From: Melaminivora sp034675505
GTDB lineage: Bacteria > Pseudomonadota > Gammaproteobacteria > Burkholderiales > Burkholderiaceae_C
Length of the DNA stretch: 64,000 nucleotides
Direction of reading: 5' to 3'
Assembly: GCA_034675505.1 (NCBI GenBank)
Contig: JAUCDD010000019.1
Span: 141,922 to 205,921 of the forward strand
The notes beneath the pieces were generated by a model. That model searched no databases, was not told the origin of the DNA, and saw only the letters and a program-made list of their open reading frames with translations. This document shows, in pieces, positions 8,925-18,294 of the stretch (within the stretch, counting starts at the first letter, position 1; each line of letters begins with the position of its first letter). The position numbers and the translations under genes were made by a program.

Positions 8925-10100
8925 ATGACATCCGCAGTGATTGTTTCCACCGCCCGCACGCCGCTCGCCAAGAGCTGGAAGGGCTCGTTCAACATGACCC
9001 ATGGCGCCACGCTGGGCGGGCACGTGGTGCGCGCCGCCGTGCAGCGCGCGGGCATCGACGGCGCGCTGGTCGATGACGTCATCATGGGCTGCGCCAACCC
9101 CGAGGGCGCCACCGGCATGAACATCGCGCGCCAGATAGCGCTGATGGCCGACCTGCCCGTGACGGCCTCGGGCATGACCATTAACCGCTTTTGCTCCTCC
9201 GGCCTGCAAACCATTGCCACCGCCGCGCAGCGCATCATCGCGGGCGAGGGCGATGTGTACGTGGCCGGCGGCGTGGAGAGCATCTCCTGCGTGCAGCAGG
9301 AGATGAACCTGCACATGATCTTCGACCCGGCGCTGCAAAAGAAGAAGCCCGAGATCTACTGGAGCATGCTGCAGACGGCCGAGCAGGTCGCCAAGCGCTA
9401 CGGCATCGGCCGCGACGCCATGGACGAATACGGCGCGGCCAGCCAGCAAAGGGCTTGCGCTGCGCAGGCAGCGGGCAGGTTCGATGACGAGATTGCACCC
9501 ATCGAAGTCACCATGGGCGTAGCCGACAAGGTGATGGGCCTGACGAGCAAGAAGGTCACCGTCTCCAAGGACGAAGGCACGCGCGAGGGCACGACCTTCG
9601 AGAGCATCCGCGGCCTGCGTTCGGCGCTGCCGGGCGGCTTGGTGTCGGCCGGCAACGCCAGCCAGTTCTCCGACGGCGCGGGCGCCTGCGTGGTGGTCAG
9701 CGAGGAGTTCGCGCAGAAGAACGGCCTGAAGCCCCTGGGCCGCTTCCTCGGTTTCGCGGTGGCCGGCTGCGAGCCCGACGAGATGGGCATCGGCCCGGTG
9801 TTTGCCGTGCCCAAGGTGCTGAAGAAGTTGGGCCTCACGGTGCAGGACATCGACCTGTGGGAGCTGAACGAAGCCTTCGCCGTGCAGGTCATCTACTGCC
9901 GCGACAAGCTGGGCATCCCGAACGACCGCCTGAACGTCAACGGCGGCGCCATCGCCCTGGGCCACCCCTATGGCGTCTCGGGCCAGCGCCTGACCGGCCA
10001 CGCGCTGATCGAAGGCAAGCGCCGCGGCGCCAAGCGCGTCTGCGTGACCATGTGCATCGGCGGCGGCATGGGCGCGGCCGGGGTGTTCGAAGTGCTGTAA
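8925..10100 (+). CDS. Acetyl-CoA C-acyltransferase (thiolase)
   Basis: 391 residues. Performs the last step of beta-oxidation, CoA-dependent cleavage of 3-ketoacyl-CoA. The nucleophilic cysteine is Cys90 in MTINRFCSSGLQT; the active-site His is His347 in NVNGGAIALGHPYGVSG; the second Cys is Cys377 in MCIGGGMGAAG. AAGGAAG precedes the start. It follows the FadB-like gene in the same direction, and a strong palindromic terminator lies 25 bp downstream. FadA-like versus biosynthetic thiolase cannot be separated with certainty, but context favours degradation. Confidence 0.93.
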   Translation: MTSAVIVSTARTPLAKSWKGSFNMTHGATLGGHVVRAAVQRAGIDGALVDDVIMGCANPEGATGMNIARQIALMADLPVTASGMTINRFCSSGLQTIATAAQRIIAGEGDVYVAGGVESISCVQQEMNLHMIFDPALQKKKPEIYWSMLQTAEQVAKRYGIGRDAMDEYGAASQQRACAAQAAGRFDDEIAPIEVTMGVADKVMGLTSKKVTVSKDEGTREGTTFESIRGLRSALPGGLVSAGNASQFSDGAGACVVVSEEFAQKNGLKPLGRFLGFAVAGCEPDEMGIGPVFAVPKVLKKLGLTVQDIDLWELNEAFAVQVIYCRDKLGIPNDRLNVNGGAIALGHPYGVSGQRLTGHALIEGKRRGAKRVCVTMCIGGGMGAAGVFEVL

Positions 10101-10124
10101 GCGGCGCGCGCGCTGCACAAGCCG

Positions 10125-10160
10125 CAACGCCCCGCAGGCATCGATGCCTGCGGGGCGTTG
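10125..10160. terminator. Bidirectional terminator, 36-bp perfect palindrome
   Basis: CAACGCCCCGCAGGCATC is followed immediately by its exact reverse complement. It lies between two convergent genes (thiolase ending at 10100, FadJ-like gene ending at 10211) and can serve both. The T-tract is short. Confidence 0.75.
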
Positions 10161-10210
10161 TCATTCCGGGGCGCGCCGGCGCCTGCCGGCGCCGCCCCGG
10201 GCGGCTTCGG

Positions 10211-12382
10211 TCAATACACCGGCTGGTGGCGGGCGATGGCTGCGCGCGCCGCGCCGTCCAGCGCGAAGCCTTCCCCGTGGCGCGCCGCCAGGGCATCGGC
10301 CCGGGCGAGGAAGGCCTCCACCCCCGTGCCGTAGATGAACTGCATGGCGCCGCCCGTCCAGGCGGGAAAGCCGATGCCGAAGATGGAGCCGATGTTGGCG
10401 TCATGCGCGCTGGTCAGCACGCCTTCGGCCAGGCAGCGCGCCGTCTCGACGGCCTGGCGGTACAGCAGGCGGTCCTGGATCTCCTGCACGTCCCACTCGA
10501 TGCCGGGCTGCTCGAACAGGCGGCGCAGTTCGGGCCACAGCTGCTTCTTGCCGCCTGCCGGGTAGTCGTAGAAACCGGCGCCGGCGGCGCGGCCGGCGCG
10601 CTGGTGCTCGCGCACCATGCGCTCGACAAGCAGCTGGCCGGGCGTGGCGGCATAGGCCCGCCCCTCGGCGGCGAAGTCCGCGCGCGTCTGCTCCATGACG
10701 TGCACGCTCAGGCTGAGCGCCGTCTCGTCGAGCACCGCCAGCGGCCCCACCGGCATGCCGGCCTGCACGGCGGCGTTCTCGATCACCGCCGCCGGGATGC
10801 CCTCGCTGAGCATGGTGGCGCCCTCCATCACGAAGGTGCCGAAGGTGCGGCTGGTATAGAAGCCGCGCGAGTCGTTCACCACGATGGGAATCTTGCCCAG
10901 CGCCTGCACGTAGTCGAAGGCGCGCGCGACGGTTTCGTCATCGGTGGCCTGGCCGCGGATGATCTCCACCAGCTTCATCTTGTCCACGGGGCTGAAGAAG
11001 TGGATGCCGATGAATTTCTCCGGCCGCGCGCTGGCCTTGGCCAGGCCGCTGATGGGCAGGGTGGAGGTATTGCTGGCAAAGAAGCCGCCCGGGCTGAGCT
11101 GCGGCTCGGCCTCGCGCGTGACCTGGGCCTTGAGCTCGCGGTTCTCGAACACGGCCTCCACGATCAGATCGCAGCCGGCCAGGTCCTGGGCGCTGTGCGT
11201 GGGTGTGATGCGTTCGAGCAGGGCCTGCGCCGCCTCGGGCTGCATGCGGCCTTTTTCCACGCTTTTTTGCGCCAGCCTGGCGCTGTAGGCCTTGCCTGCC
11301 TCGGCCTTGTCCTGGCTCACGTCCTTGAGCACGGTGGCGATGCCCTTGCTGGCCTGCGCCCAGGCGATGCCGGCTCCCATCATGCCGGCGCCCAGGATGC
11401 CCACCCTGGCCGGCTTGAAGCGCGGCACGCCGGCGGGGCGCGACTTGCCCGCCTTGATGGCGTTCATGTCGAAGAAAAAGGTGTTGATCATGCTCTGCGC
11501 CACCGGGCTGGTCATCAGCTGCGCCAGGTAGCGGCTTTCGATGCGCAGCGCCGTGTCGTAGTCCACCATCGCGCCTTCCACCATGGCCGCCAGGGCGGCC
11601 TCGGGCGCCGGGTAGCGGCCGCGCGTGGTCTTGCTGAGCATGGCCGGGGCGACCACCAGGGCGCCGGCGATCTTGGGGTTGGCGGGCGTGCCGCCGGGCA
11701 TCCGGTAGTCCTTGGCGTCCCAGGGCTGCTGCGCCTGGGGATGTGCCGCGATATGCGCCAGCGCCTGGGGCAGCAGCGCGTCCTGGGTGTCCACCAGCTG
11801 GTGGACCAGCCCCAGCTCGTGCGCCCGTGCCGGCCCGAAGGTCTTGCCCTCCAGGATCAGCGGCTGGGCCGTCATCAGGCCCAGCAGGCGCGTCATCTTG
11901 GTGATGCCGGTCGCGCCGGGCAGCAGGCCCAGCGTCACCTCGGGCAGGCCGAACTGGGTGCGCCGGTCGTTGACGGCGATGCGGTGGTGGGCGATCAGCG
12001 CCACTTCCCAGCCGCCGCCCAGGGCGGTGCCGTTCAGGCAGGCGACCACGGGGATGCCCAGCGTCTCCAGCGTGCGGAAGTTCTTCTTCATGGCCTCGAT
12101 GCGCTTGAAGGCCGTGGGCGCGTCCTCGGGCTTGAGGCGCATGGTGGCCTTCAGGTCGGCGCCGGCAAAGAAGCTGGTCTTGGCCGAGGCCAGCACGATG
12201 CCCTTGAGCGCTTCGCCCAGCCGTTCGCGGTCGGCCAGCACGCGCGCCGTGGCTTCGCCCAGGTCACTCTGCCACTGCTCGCACATGGTGTTGACCGGCG
12301 AGCCCTGCTCGTCGAAGGTGATCAGGGCGACCTGGCCGCCCGCGTCCTGCGCGGGAATGAGTTCGTAGCGGATGGTTTGCAT
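10211..12382 (-). CDS. FadB/FadJ-like 3-hydroxyacyl-CoA dehydrogenase/enoyl-CoA hydratase
   Basis: 723 residues. The start at 12382 (MQTIRYELIPAQDAGGQVAL) has GAGAG upstream; longer in-frame starts have no support. Crotonase domain about 1-190 (KTSFFAGADLKATM, CLNGTALGGGWEVALIAHH, EVTLGLLPGATG), linker, then dehydrogenase domain from about 315 (VGILGAGMMGAGIAWAQASK), NTSTLPISGLA, IGIHFFSPVDKMKLVEIIRG and RGFYTSRTFGTFVMEGATML. It acts on trans-2-enoyl-CoA and 3-hydroxyacyl-CoA. The gene leads to the left of a thiolase and an acyl-CoA dehydrogenase on the same strand, so this run encodes a second full beta-oxidation set. Confidence 0.93.
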   Translation of the reverse strand: MQTIRYELIPAQDAGGQVALITFDEQGSPVNTMCEQWQSDLGEATARVLADRERLGEALKGIVLASAKTSFFAGADLKATMRLKPEDAPTAFKRIEAMKKNFRTLETLGIPVVACLNGTALGGGWEVALIAHHRIAVNDRRTQFGLPEVTLGLLPGATGITKMTRLLGLMTAQPLILEGKTFGPARAHELGLVHQLVDTQDALLPQALAHIAAHPQAQQPWDAKDYRMPGGTPANPKIAGALVVAPAMLSKTTRGRYPAPEAALAAMVEGAMVDYDTALRIESRYLAQLMTSPVAQSMINTFFFDMNAIKAGKSRPAGVPRFKPARVGILGAGMMGAGIAWAQASKGIATVLKDVSQDKAEAGKAYSARLAQKSVEKGRMQPEAAQALLERITPTHSAQDLAGCDLIVEAVFENRELKAQVTREAEPQLSPGGFFASNTSTLPISGLAKASARPEKFIGIHFFSPVDKMKLVEIIRGQATDDETVARAFDYVQALGKIPIVVNDSRGFYTSRTFGTFVMEGATMLSEGIPAAVIENAAVQAGMPVGPLAVLDETALSLSVHVMEQTRADFAAEGRAYAATPGQLLVERMVREHQRAGRAAGAGFYDYPAGGKKQLWPELRRLFEQPGIEWDVQEIQDRLLYRQAVETARCLAEGVLTSAHDANIGSIFGIGFPAWTGGAMQFIYGTGVEAFLARADALAARHGEGFALDGAARAAIARHQPVY

Positions 12383-12472
12383 GTCGAGTCTCTCAATTCG
12401 GTGATGAAGGCAGCCAAGCACCACAAGCGCGCCCGGCAAAGCCAGCAGACGCCGCGGATCTGGCTAAAGCCA

Positions 12473-12546
12473 GGCCGCCGGCGTCGCCCCCCTGCCCAGC
12501 GCGCAGCGAGCCAGAGAAGGGGGGAGCCGCGCAGCGGCTCAGGGGG
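12473..12546 (-). repeat. Family-2 repeat, copy 1
   Basis: C-run/G-run stem around a variable GCGCAGC core (CCCCCCTGCCC ... AGAAGGGGGGAG), followed by CCGCGCAGCGGCTCAGGGGG. It begins at the stop codon of the thiolase gene (12539) and fills the gap to the FadJ-like gene, that is, directly 3' of a coding region. Confidence 0.65.
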
Positions 12547-13747
12547 TTGCGTCGATGATGGTTGCGATGCCCATGCCGCCGCCCACGCACAGGGTGACCA
12601 GGCCGTAGCGCAGGCCGCGGCGGTGCAGTTCGTCGATCAGGGTGCCCAGCAGCATGGCGCCGGTGGCGCCCAGGGGATGGCCCAGGGCGATGGCGCCGCC
12701 GTTGACGTTCACCTTCTCGTGCGGCACGCCCAGCTCGCGCATGAAGCGCATGGGAACGGCGGCGAAGGCCTCGTTGACCTCGAACAGGTCGATCTGGTCC
12801 AGCGTCATGCCGGCGCGCGCCAGCGCCTTGCGCGTGGCAGGCACGGGGCCGGTGAGCATGATGGTCGGATCGGCCCCGCTCACGGCCGTGGCGACGATGC
12901 GCGCGCGCGGCGTGAGGTTCTGCGCGCGGGCTGCGGCTTCGCTGCCGATCAGCACGGCTGCGGCGCCGTCGACGATGCCCGAGGCATTGCCGGCGTGGTG
13001 CACATGGTCGATGCGCTCGACCTGCGGATAGCGTTGCAGCGCCACGGCGTCAAAGCCCATGGCGCCCAGTTGCGCAAACGAGGGCTTGAGCGCGGCCAGG
13101 CCCTGCAGGGTGGTCTGGGGCTTGATGAACTCGTCTTCCTGCAGGATCACCTGCCCGAGGAAGTCGCGCACCGGCACGATCGAGCGCTGGAAGTGGCCGG
13201 CCGCGCGGGCCGCGGTGGCGCGGCGCTGGGACTCCAGCGCGAAGGCGTCGACGTCGGCGCGCGTGTAGCCGTCCAGCGTGGCGATCAGGTCGGCGCCTAT
13301 GCCCTGGGGCACGAACTTGGTGGCCAGGCTGGTGGCCGGGTCCTGGGCCCAGGCGCCGCCATCGGCGCCGATCGGCACGCGGCTCATGCTCTCCACGCCG
13401 CCGGCCACCACCAGGTCTTCCCAGCCGCTGGCGACCTTTTGCGCCGCCAGGTTCACCGCCTCCAGGCCCGAGGCGCAAAAGCGATTGACCTGCACGCCCG
13501 CGCAGCGCCAGTCCCAGCCGGCCTTCAGCGCGGCGATCTTGGGCAGCACCGAGCCCTGCTCGCCGATGGGCGAGACGATGCCCATGACCACGTCGTCCAC
13601 CTGCGCGGTGTCCAGGTCATGGCGCGCCTGCAGCTCGCCCAGCAGGCCGGCCAGCAGGTCTATGGGCTTGACCTCGTGCAGGCTGCCGTCCTTCTTGCCC
13701 TTGCCGCGCGGGGTGCGCAGCGCATCGAAAACATAGGCATGGGTCAT
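12539..13747 (-). CDS. Acetyl-CoA C-acetyltransferase / acyltransferase (thiolase)
   Basis: 402 residues, starting MTHAYVFDALRTPRGKGKKD. Nucleophilic Cys91 in VQVNRFCASGLEAVN, His357 in NVNGGAIALGHPLGATG and Cys387 in LVTLCVGGGMGIA. The RTPRGKGKKDGSLHEVKP opening resembles the FadI/FadA-type degradative thiolases paired with FadB-like proteins. It lies between the acyl-CoA dehydrogenase and the FadJ-like gene on the same strand; the gap to the latter holds a family-2 repeat and the gap to the former a family-1 repeat. Confidence 0.92.
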   Translation of the reverse strand: MTHAYVFDALRTPRGKGKKDGSLHEVKPIDLLAGLLGELQARHDLDTAQVDDVVMGIVSPIGEQGSVLPKIAALKAGWDWRCAGVQVNRFCASGLEAVNLAAQKVASGWEDLVVAGGVESMSRVPIGADGGAWAQDPATSLATKFVPQGIGADLIATLDGYTRADVDAFALESQRRATAARAAGHFQRSIVPVRDFLGQVILQEDEFIKPQTTLQGLAALKPSFAQLGAMGFDAVALQRYPQVERIDHVHHAGNASGIVDGAAAVLIGSEAAARAQNLTPRARIVATAVSGADPTIMLTGPVPATRKALARAGMTLDQIDLFEVNEAFAAVPMRFMRELGVPHEKVNVNGGAIALGHPLGATGAMLLGTLIDELHRRGLRYGLVTLCVGGGMGIATIIDATP

Positions 13748-13759
13748 GGAAAAACCTTC

Positions 13760-13826
13760 CTTTTGAATAAAATACGCCGCCAGCCGGCGTGGAATAACGA
13801 TTGTTTGCTACTTTTTAAGTAGCAAA
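13760..13826 (-). repeat. Family-1 dispersed repeat, copy 3
   Basis: On the minus strand: TGCTACTTAAAAAGTAGCA hairpin, then TTCCACGCCGGCTGG, GCGTATTTTATTCAAAAGG. Fills the gap between the acyl-CoA dehydrogenase and thiolase genes and may act as a processing or termination hairpin. Confidence 0.75.
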
Positions 13827-13827
13827 A

Positions 13828-14994
13828 TCAGCGCGCCGGCAGGCCCATGCCGCGCGTGATGACTTCCTTCATGATCTCGTTGGTGCCGCCGTAGATGCGC
13901 TGCACCCGTGCGTCGGCCCAGGCGCGGGCGATGGGGTATTCCCACATGTAGCCGTAGCCACCGAACAGCTGCAGGCACTCGTCCATGACCTTGCACTGCA
14001 GGTCGGACGTCCAGTACTTGGCCATGCTGGCGGTCTGGGTGTCCAGGTCGCCCTGCAGGATCAGCTCGCAGCACTTGTCCACGAACACGCGCGCCACCTG
14101 CACCTCGGTCTGCAGCTCGGCCAGGGTGAAGCGGGTGTTCTGGAACGCGGCCACGGGCTGGCCGAAGACCTTGCGCTGCTTGACGTAGTCCACCGTCCAG
14201 TCGATGGCGGCCTGGGCCGAGGCCACGGCGGTGATGGCGATCTGCAGGCGCTCCCAGGGCAGCTGCTCCATCAGGCAGATGAAGCCCTTGCCCTGCAGCG
14301 CGGGGCCGCCCAGCAGGTTTTGCGCCGGCACGCGCACGTTGTCGAAGAACAGCTCGGAGGTGTCCTGCGCCTTCATGCCCACCTTCTTCAGGCGCTGGCC
14401 CTTCTCGAACCCCGGCATGCCGCGCTCGACCAGCAGGAGGCTGGTTCCCTTGGCGCCTGCGTCCGGGTCGGTCTTGGCGACGACGATGACCAGGTCGGCA
14501 TGCCAGCCGTTGGTGATGAAGGTCTTGCTGCCGTTGAGCAGGTAGTGGCTGCCGTCCGGGCTCAGGATCGCCGTGGTCTTGACGCCCTGCAGGTCGCTGC
14601 CGGCACCAGGCTCGCTCATGGCGATGGCGCCGATCATGCTGCCATCGGCCAGGCGGGGGAGGTAGCTGCGCTTTTGCTCCTCGTTGCCGTAATGCAGGAT
14701 GTAGGGCGCGACGATTTCGTTGTGCAGGCCGAAGCCGATCCCGCTGCAGCCGGCGCGGGCGATCTCCTCCATCTGGGCGACCGAGTAGCACTTGTCGGCG
14801 CCCGCGCCGCCGTATTGCTCGGGCAGGCTCATGCACAGGAAGCCGTTGGCGCCGGCGCGGCTCCAGACCTCCCGGTCCACGTAGCCTTGCTCTTCCCAGC
14901 GGGCGTGGTGCGGCGTGATTTCCTTGTCGATGAAGCGGCGGAAGCTGTCGGCAAAGGCCTGGTGTTCCGGCTGGAACAGGGTGCGTTCGATCAT
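13828..14994 (-). CDS. Acyl-CoA dehydrogenase
   Basis: About 388 residues from the ATG at 14994 (MIERTLFQPEHQAFADSFRR); a GTG at 15042 is in frame but would place a palindromic operator inside the gene. FAD-dependent first step of acyl-CoA oxidation, passing electrons to ETF. Family blocks: GCSGIGFGLHNEIVAPYI, AIAMSEPGAGSDLQGVKTTA (flavin contact), GSKTFITNGWHADLVIVVAKT, QLFGGYGYMWEYPIARAWAD and RIYGGTNEIMKEVITRGMGL. Chain-length preference cannot be read. It starts the minus-strand run of beta-oxidation genes. Confidence 0.94.
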   Translation of the reverse strand: MIERTLFQPEHQAFADSFRRFIDKEITPHHARWEEQGYVDREVWSRAGANGFLCMSLPEQYGGAGADKCYSVAQMEEIARAGCSGIGFGLHNEIVAPYILHYGNEEQKRSYLPRLADGSMIGAIAMSEPGAGSDLQGVKTTAILSPDGSHYLLNGSKTFITNGWHADLVIVVAKTDPDAGAKGTSLLLVERGMPGFEKGQRLKKVGMKAQDTSELFFDNVRVPAQNLLGGPALQGKGFICLMEQLPWERLQIAITAVASAQAAIDWTVDYVKQRKVFGQPVAAFQNTRFTLAELQTEVQVARVFVDKCCELILQGDLDTQTASMAKYWTSDLQCKVMDECLQLFGGYGYMWEYPIARAWADARVQRIYGGTNEIMKEVITRGMGLPAR

Positions 14995-15014
14995 GGGAGT
15001 AGCAGAATTTAACC

Positions 15015-15026
15015 AAGCAAATGCTT
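15015..15026. promoter_or_regulatory. Candidate operator AAGC-N4-GCTT
   Basis: AAGC-AAAT-GCTT in the AT-rich leader of the acyl-CoA dehydrogenase gene; on the minus strand it reads AAAGC-ATTT-GCTT. The same half-sites with the same spacing occur at 22215-22234, in the divergent liv/aldehyde dehydrogenase promoter region, suggesting a shared regulator. Confidence 0.4.
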
Positions 15027-15103
15027 TCTTAAATTCTGCCACCGTTGCCGCAGCGCCGGGGCAGCGTTTGCACCGAAATAAGGGAAGAACCTGATGGCGC
15101 CAT

Positions 15104-15126
15104 GAAAAACCCGCCTCGAAAGGCGG
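15104..15126 (-). terminator. Rho-independent terminator of the liv operon
   Basis: On the minus strand CCGCCT-TTCG-AGGCGG followed by GTTTTTC, about 25 bp after the stop codon of the binding-protein gene (15151). Confidence 0.8.
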
Positions 15127-15150
15127 CTGGGTGCTTGGTGGGGCGAAGGA

Positions 15151-16323
15151 TCAGTGGAAGTAGTCGCTGACCACCTTCCAGCGTCCGTCCTGGATCTGCG
15201 ACATGCGCGAGCGCTCGGTGCCCAGGCGCTTGGTGGCGGTGAACTTGAGCGTGTCGCTGCCGAAGATGTCCGGGGCGATGGTGGTGCTGTCCATGGCCTT
15301 GATGAAGCTGTCGGTGGTCAGGTTGGCGCCGGCGCCCTGCGCGCCACGGATGAAGTTGTCCATGATCTCGTAGCCGTAGACCGAGAACACGCCGGGCTCT
15401 TCATTGAAGCGCGTCTGGTACTTGTTGGCCCAGAAGCGGATCGGCTGCGAGGCCTCGTCCAGGTAGGGGATCTGCACCGCCATGGTGGCGTACAGCCCGT
15501 CCATGGCCTTGCCGCCCAGCTTGTGGATCAGGTCGGTGTAGGCGGCGGTGGTGCCCAGGAAGGTGGGGGAGAAGCCGGTCTTGCGCGCCTCGCCTATGGT
15601 GCCTATGGTCTCGCGGATGACGGTGCCCAGCACCACGAAGTCGCAGCCGGCGGCCTTCATCTTGGCGACCTGCGAGGAAAAATCGGTCGCGCCGCGCTTG
15701 TAGGTGGTCTTCTCGGCCAGCTCCATGCCTATGGTCTTGAGGCCGTCCTCGGCGCCGCGCATGACCTCCAGCCCGAACTCGTCGTCCTGGTAGAGCGCGC
15801 AGGCCTTCTTGGCGCCCTTTTCCTTGACCAGGCGCGGCGTGCCGGTGCGTGCCTGGTCGTAGTAGGGCACGCTGAAGGCGTATTTCAGGCGCCGGTGGGG
15901 CTCCTCGAACATCTCGCGCGCGCCGGTCAGCGGGAAGAAGTTGATGACGTTCTTGGAAAACAGCACCGGGAAGCTGGCGACGTTGGCCGCCGTGCCGATG
16001 TGGCCGACCATGGCGAAAATCTTGTCCTGGTTGACCAGCTTCTGCGCTGCCAGCACGGCGCGCTTGGGGTCGTAGCCGGAGTCCTCGACCTTGAACACGA
16101 GCTTGCGGCCGTTGATGCCGCCTTGCTCGTTGATCTCGTCCACGCGCAGCTGCATGCCGTTGCGCGCCTGCTTGCCAAAGCCCGCCAGCGGCCCGGACAG
16201 GTCCTGGATGGTGGCGACGTTGATGGCGTCCTTGCTGACGCCCTGGGTGGCCTGGGCGCAAGCCCCGGTGCTGGCCAGGCCCAGGGCGGTGGCGGCGGCT
16301 GCCGCGAGAAGGTGAGGTGTCAT
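15151..16323 (-). CDS. Liv-type ABC transporter substrate-binding protein
   Basis: 390 residues, periplasmic. Signal peptide of about 24 residues (LLAAAAATALGLASTGACAQ). The type I periplasmic binding fold begins INVATIQDLSGPLAGFGKQA, with GGINGRKLVFKVEDSGYDPK and VGHIGTAANVASFPV, characteristic of LivJ-like proteins that bind amino acids, amides or small organic acids. Last gene of the minus-strand operon livH-livM-livG-livF-ligase-binding protein and followed by a terminator. The neighbouring acyl-CoA ligase and beta-oxidation genes suggest a carboxylic acid ligand. Confidence 0.9.
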   Translation of the reverse strand: MTPHLLAAAAATALGLASTGACAQATQGVSKDAINVATIQDLSGPLAGFGKQARNGMQLRVDEINEQGGINGRKLVFKVEDSGYDPKRAVLAAQKLVNQDKIFAMVGHIGTAANVASFPVLFSKNVINFFPLTGAREMFEEPHRRLKYAFSVPYYDQARTGTPRLVKEKGAKKACALYQDDEFGLEVMRGAEDGLKTIGMELAEKTTYKRGATDFSSQVAKMKAAGCDFVVLGTVIRETIGTIGEARKTGFSPTFLGTTAAYTDLIHKLGGKAMDGLYATMAVQIPYLDEASQPIRFWANKYQTRFNEEPGVFSVYGYEIMDNFIRGAQGAGANLTTDSFIKAMDSTTIAPDIFGSDTLKFTATKRLGTERSRMSQIQDGRWKVVSDYFH

Positions 16324-16423
16324 GCGCTTGTCTCCTGTAGTGGTGTGAATTTCGGGATGTCCGCCAGCCAGGGCCGGTTATATGTCGTGCCGCGCCAGCG
16401 GCCATAGGCACTATCCCTGCCGG

Positions 16424-18286
16424 CTAGCCTTGTCCGTACATGGCCTCGATTTGCGGCGCGTACTTGGCCTGTACCAGCTTGCGCTTGAGCTTCATGGTGG
16501 GGGTGAGTTCCTCGTCCTCGGCGGTGAGCTGGGTGTCGAGCAGGAAGAACTTCTTGATCTGCTCGACGCGGGCGAACTTCTTGTTGACCTCGTCGATCAC
16601 GCCCTGGATCAGCTGCTGCACCTCCGGAGCCCGCGTCAGGCTGGCGTAGTTGGAGAACGGCACATCGTGGTCCTGCGCGTACTTCTCGACGTTTTCCTGG
16701 TCGATCATGATGATCACCGTGAGGTAGGAGCGCTTGTCGCCGATGACCACCGCGTCCGTGATATAGGGGCTGAACTTGAGTTCGTTCTCCAGCTCGCTGG
16801 GCGTGATGTTCTTGCCGCCGGCGGTGATGATGATGTCCTTCATCCGGTCGGTGATGCGGTAGTAGCCGTCGGCGTCCACCGTGCCCACGTCGCCGGTGCG
16901 CAGCCAGCCGTCGGGCGTGAAGGTCTCGGCCGTCTTCTCGGGCTGGTTCAGGTAGCCCTTGAAGACATTGGGGCCCTTGACCTGGATCTCGCCCGTGGCC
17001 GGGTCCAGCCGCACCTGGTTGAAGCTGGTCGCCGGTCCGATGGAGCCGGGCTTGATGCGCCCGGCCACCATGCCGGTGGAGGCGCCGCAGGTCTCGGTCA
17101 TGCCCCAGACCTCCAGCATGGGAACGCCCAGCGCCAGGTACCACTTGATCAGCTCCGGCGAGATGGGCGCGGCGCCCGTCACCAGGAAGCGGGCCCGGTG
17201 GATGCCGATCATCTTGCGCACGTTGCCCAGCACCAGCCAGCGCGCCAGGTGGAATTGCGCCTTCAGCGCCGCAGGCACCGGCTCGCCGGCCAGCACGCGC
17301 TCGGCGATCCGCATGCCCACGCCGATCGCCCATGCATAGGCGGCCTGCTGCACCCGGCTGGACTCCTTGAGCGTGATCATCACGCCGGAGTAGAACTTCT
17401 CCCATACGCGCGGCACGGCGGTGAACACCGTGGGCGCGATCTCGCGCACGTTCTCGGGCACGGTGTCGGGGTTCTCGACGAAGTTGAGCTTGCAGCCTGT
17501 ATAGAGCGAGAAATACTCGCCGCCCATGCGCTCGGCGATGTGGCACAGCGGCAGGAAGCACATGGCCTCGTCGTCTTCATTGCGCGCGATCAGCGTGTTG
17601 AAGCCGCGCGCCGTATAGGCCAGCGCGCCGTGCGAGTGCATGGCGCCCTTGGGCTTGCCGGTGGTGCCCGAGGTGTAGACCAGGATGGCGGTGTCGTCCG
17701 GCTTCAGGGCCGCGATGCGCCGCTGCATCTCGCCCGGGTGCTCCTGCTGCCACTGCCGGCCCAGGGTGCGCAGCTCCTGCAGGCTGATGACGTGCTCGTC
17801 GCGCAGCTCGCGCAGGCCCTCCATGTCGAACACCACGATCTTGCGCAGCAGCGGCAGCTGGGCACGCACTTCCAGCGCCTTGTCCAGCTGCTCGTCGTCC
17901 TCGACGAACAGCACGCGCGTGGCCGAGTCCTCGCACAGGTAGTGGACCTGCGCGGCGGCGTCGGTCGGATAGATGCCGTTGGCCACGCCGGCGCACGACA
18001 GCACGGCCACGTCCGTGAGTACCCATTGCACGTTGGTGTTGGACAGGATGGAGGCGCAGTCGCCGGGCTGCAGGCCCAGCGCCATCAGGCCGGCGGCGAT
18101 CTCGCGCACGGCCTCGCCCACCTGGGCCCAGGTCCAGCTCTTCCAGATGCCCAGGTCCTTTTCGCGCAGCCACACGTGCGGGCCGCGCTCGGCCACGGCG
18201 TTCCAGAACATGGCCGGGATGGTGTCGCCGGCCAGGACACTGTCCGGGCGCGGCTGGATGCGGGAGTTGTCCCAAAGATTCGACAT
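16424..18286 (-). CDS. AMP-dependent acyl-CoA synthetase (long-chain type)
   Basis: 620 residues. Activates a carboxylic acid with ATP and CoA. Adenylate-forming signatures: ILVYTSGTTGKPKGAMHSHG (P-loop, about 195-214), VWGMTETCGASTG (about 420), DGWLRTGDVGTVDADGYY (about 480) and the C-terminal hinge RITDRMKDIIITAGGKNITP. The C-terminal lysine region reads PTMKLKRKLV. Size and MSHSHG-type motif fit the long-chain/FadD15-like branch. It lies between the livF-like ATPase gene (9 bp gap) and the binding-protein gene, so the imported acid is probably activated by this enzyme on entry. Confidence 0.93.
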   Translation of the reverse strand: MSNLWDNSRIQPRPDSVLAGDTIPAMFWNAVAERGPHVWLREKDLGIWKSWTWAQVGEAVREIAAGLMALGLQPGDCASILSNTNVQWVLTDVAVLSCAGVANGIYPTDAAAQVHYLCEDSATRVLFVEDDEQLDKALEVRAQLPLLRKIVVFDMEGLRELRDEHVISLQELRTLGRQWQQEHPGEMQRRIAALKPDDTAILVYTSGTTGKPKGAMHSHGALAYTARGFNTLIARNEDDEAMCFLPLCHIAERMGGEYFSLYTGCKLNFVENPDTVPENVREIAPTVFTAVPRVWEKFYSGVMITLKESSRVQQAAYAWAIGVGMRIAERVLAGEPVPAALKAQFHLARWLVLGNVRKMIGIHRARFLVTGAAPISPELIKWYLALGVPMLEVWGMTETCGASTGMVAGRIKPGSIGPATSFNQVRLDPATGEIQVKGPNVFKGYLNQPEKTAETFTPDGWLRTGDVGTVDADGYYRITDRMKDIIITAGGKNITPSELENELKFSPYITDAVVIGDKRSYLTVIIMIDQENVEKYAQDHDVPFSNYASLTRAPEVQQLIQGVIDEVNKKFARVEQIKKFFLLDTQLTAEDEELTPTMKLKRKLVQAKYAPQIEAMYGQG

Positions 18287-18294
18287 GGCGGCCC

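Noticed and set aside
9857..13822. Very long plus-strand open frame of about 1,320 codons
   Set aside because: It is antisense to the FadJ-like and thiolase genes; high GC removes stop codons from the opposite frame. The translation is Arg/Ala/His-rich with no domain.
14995..15042. GTG start at 15042 for the acyl-CoA dehydrogenase
   Set aside because: It would put the AAGC-N4-GCTT palindrome and AT-rich promoter inside the gene; ATG 14994 matches the usual family start.
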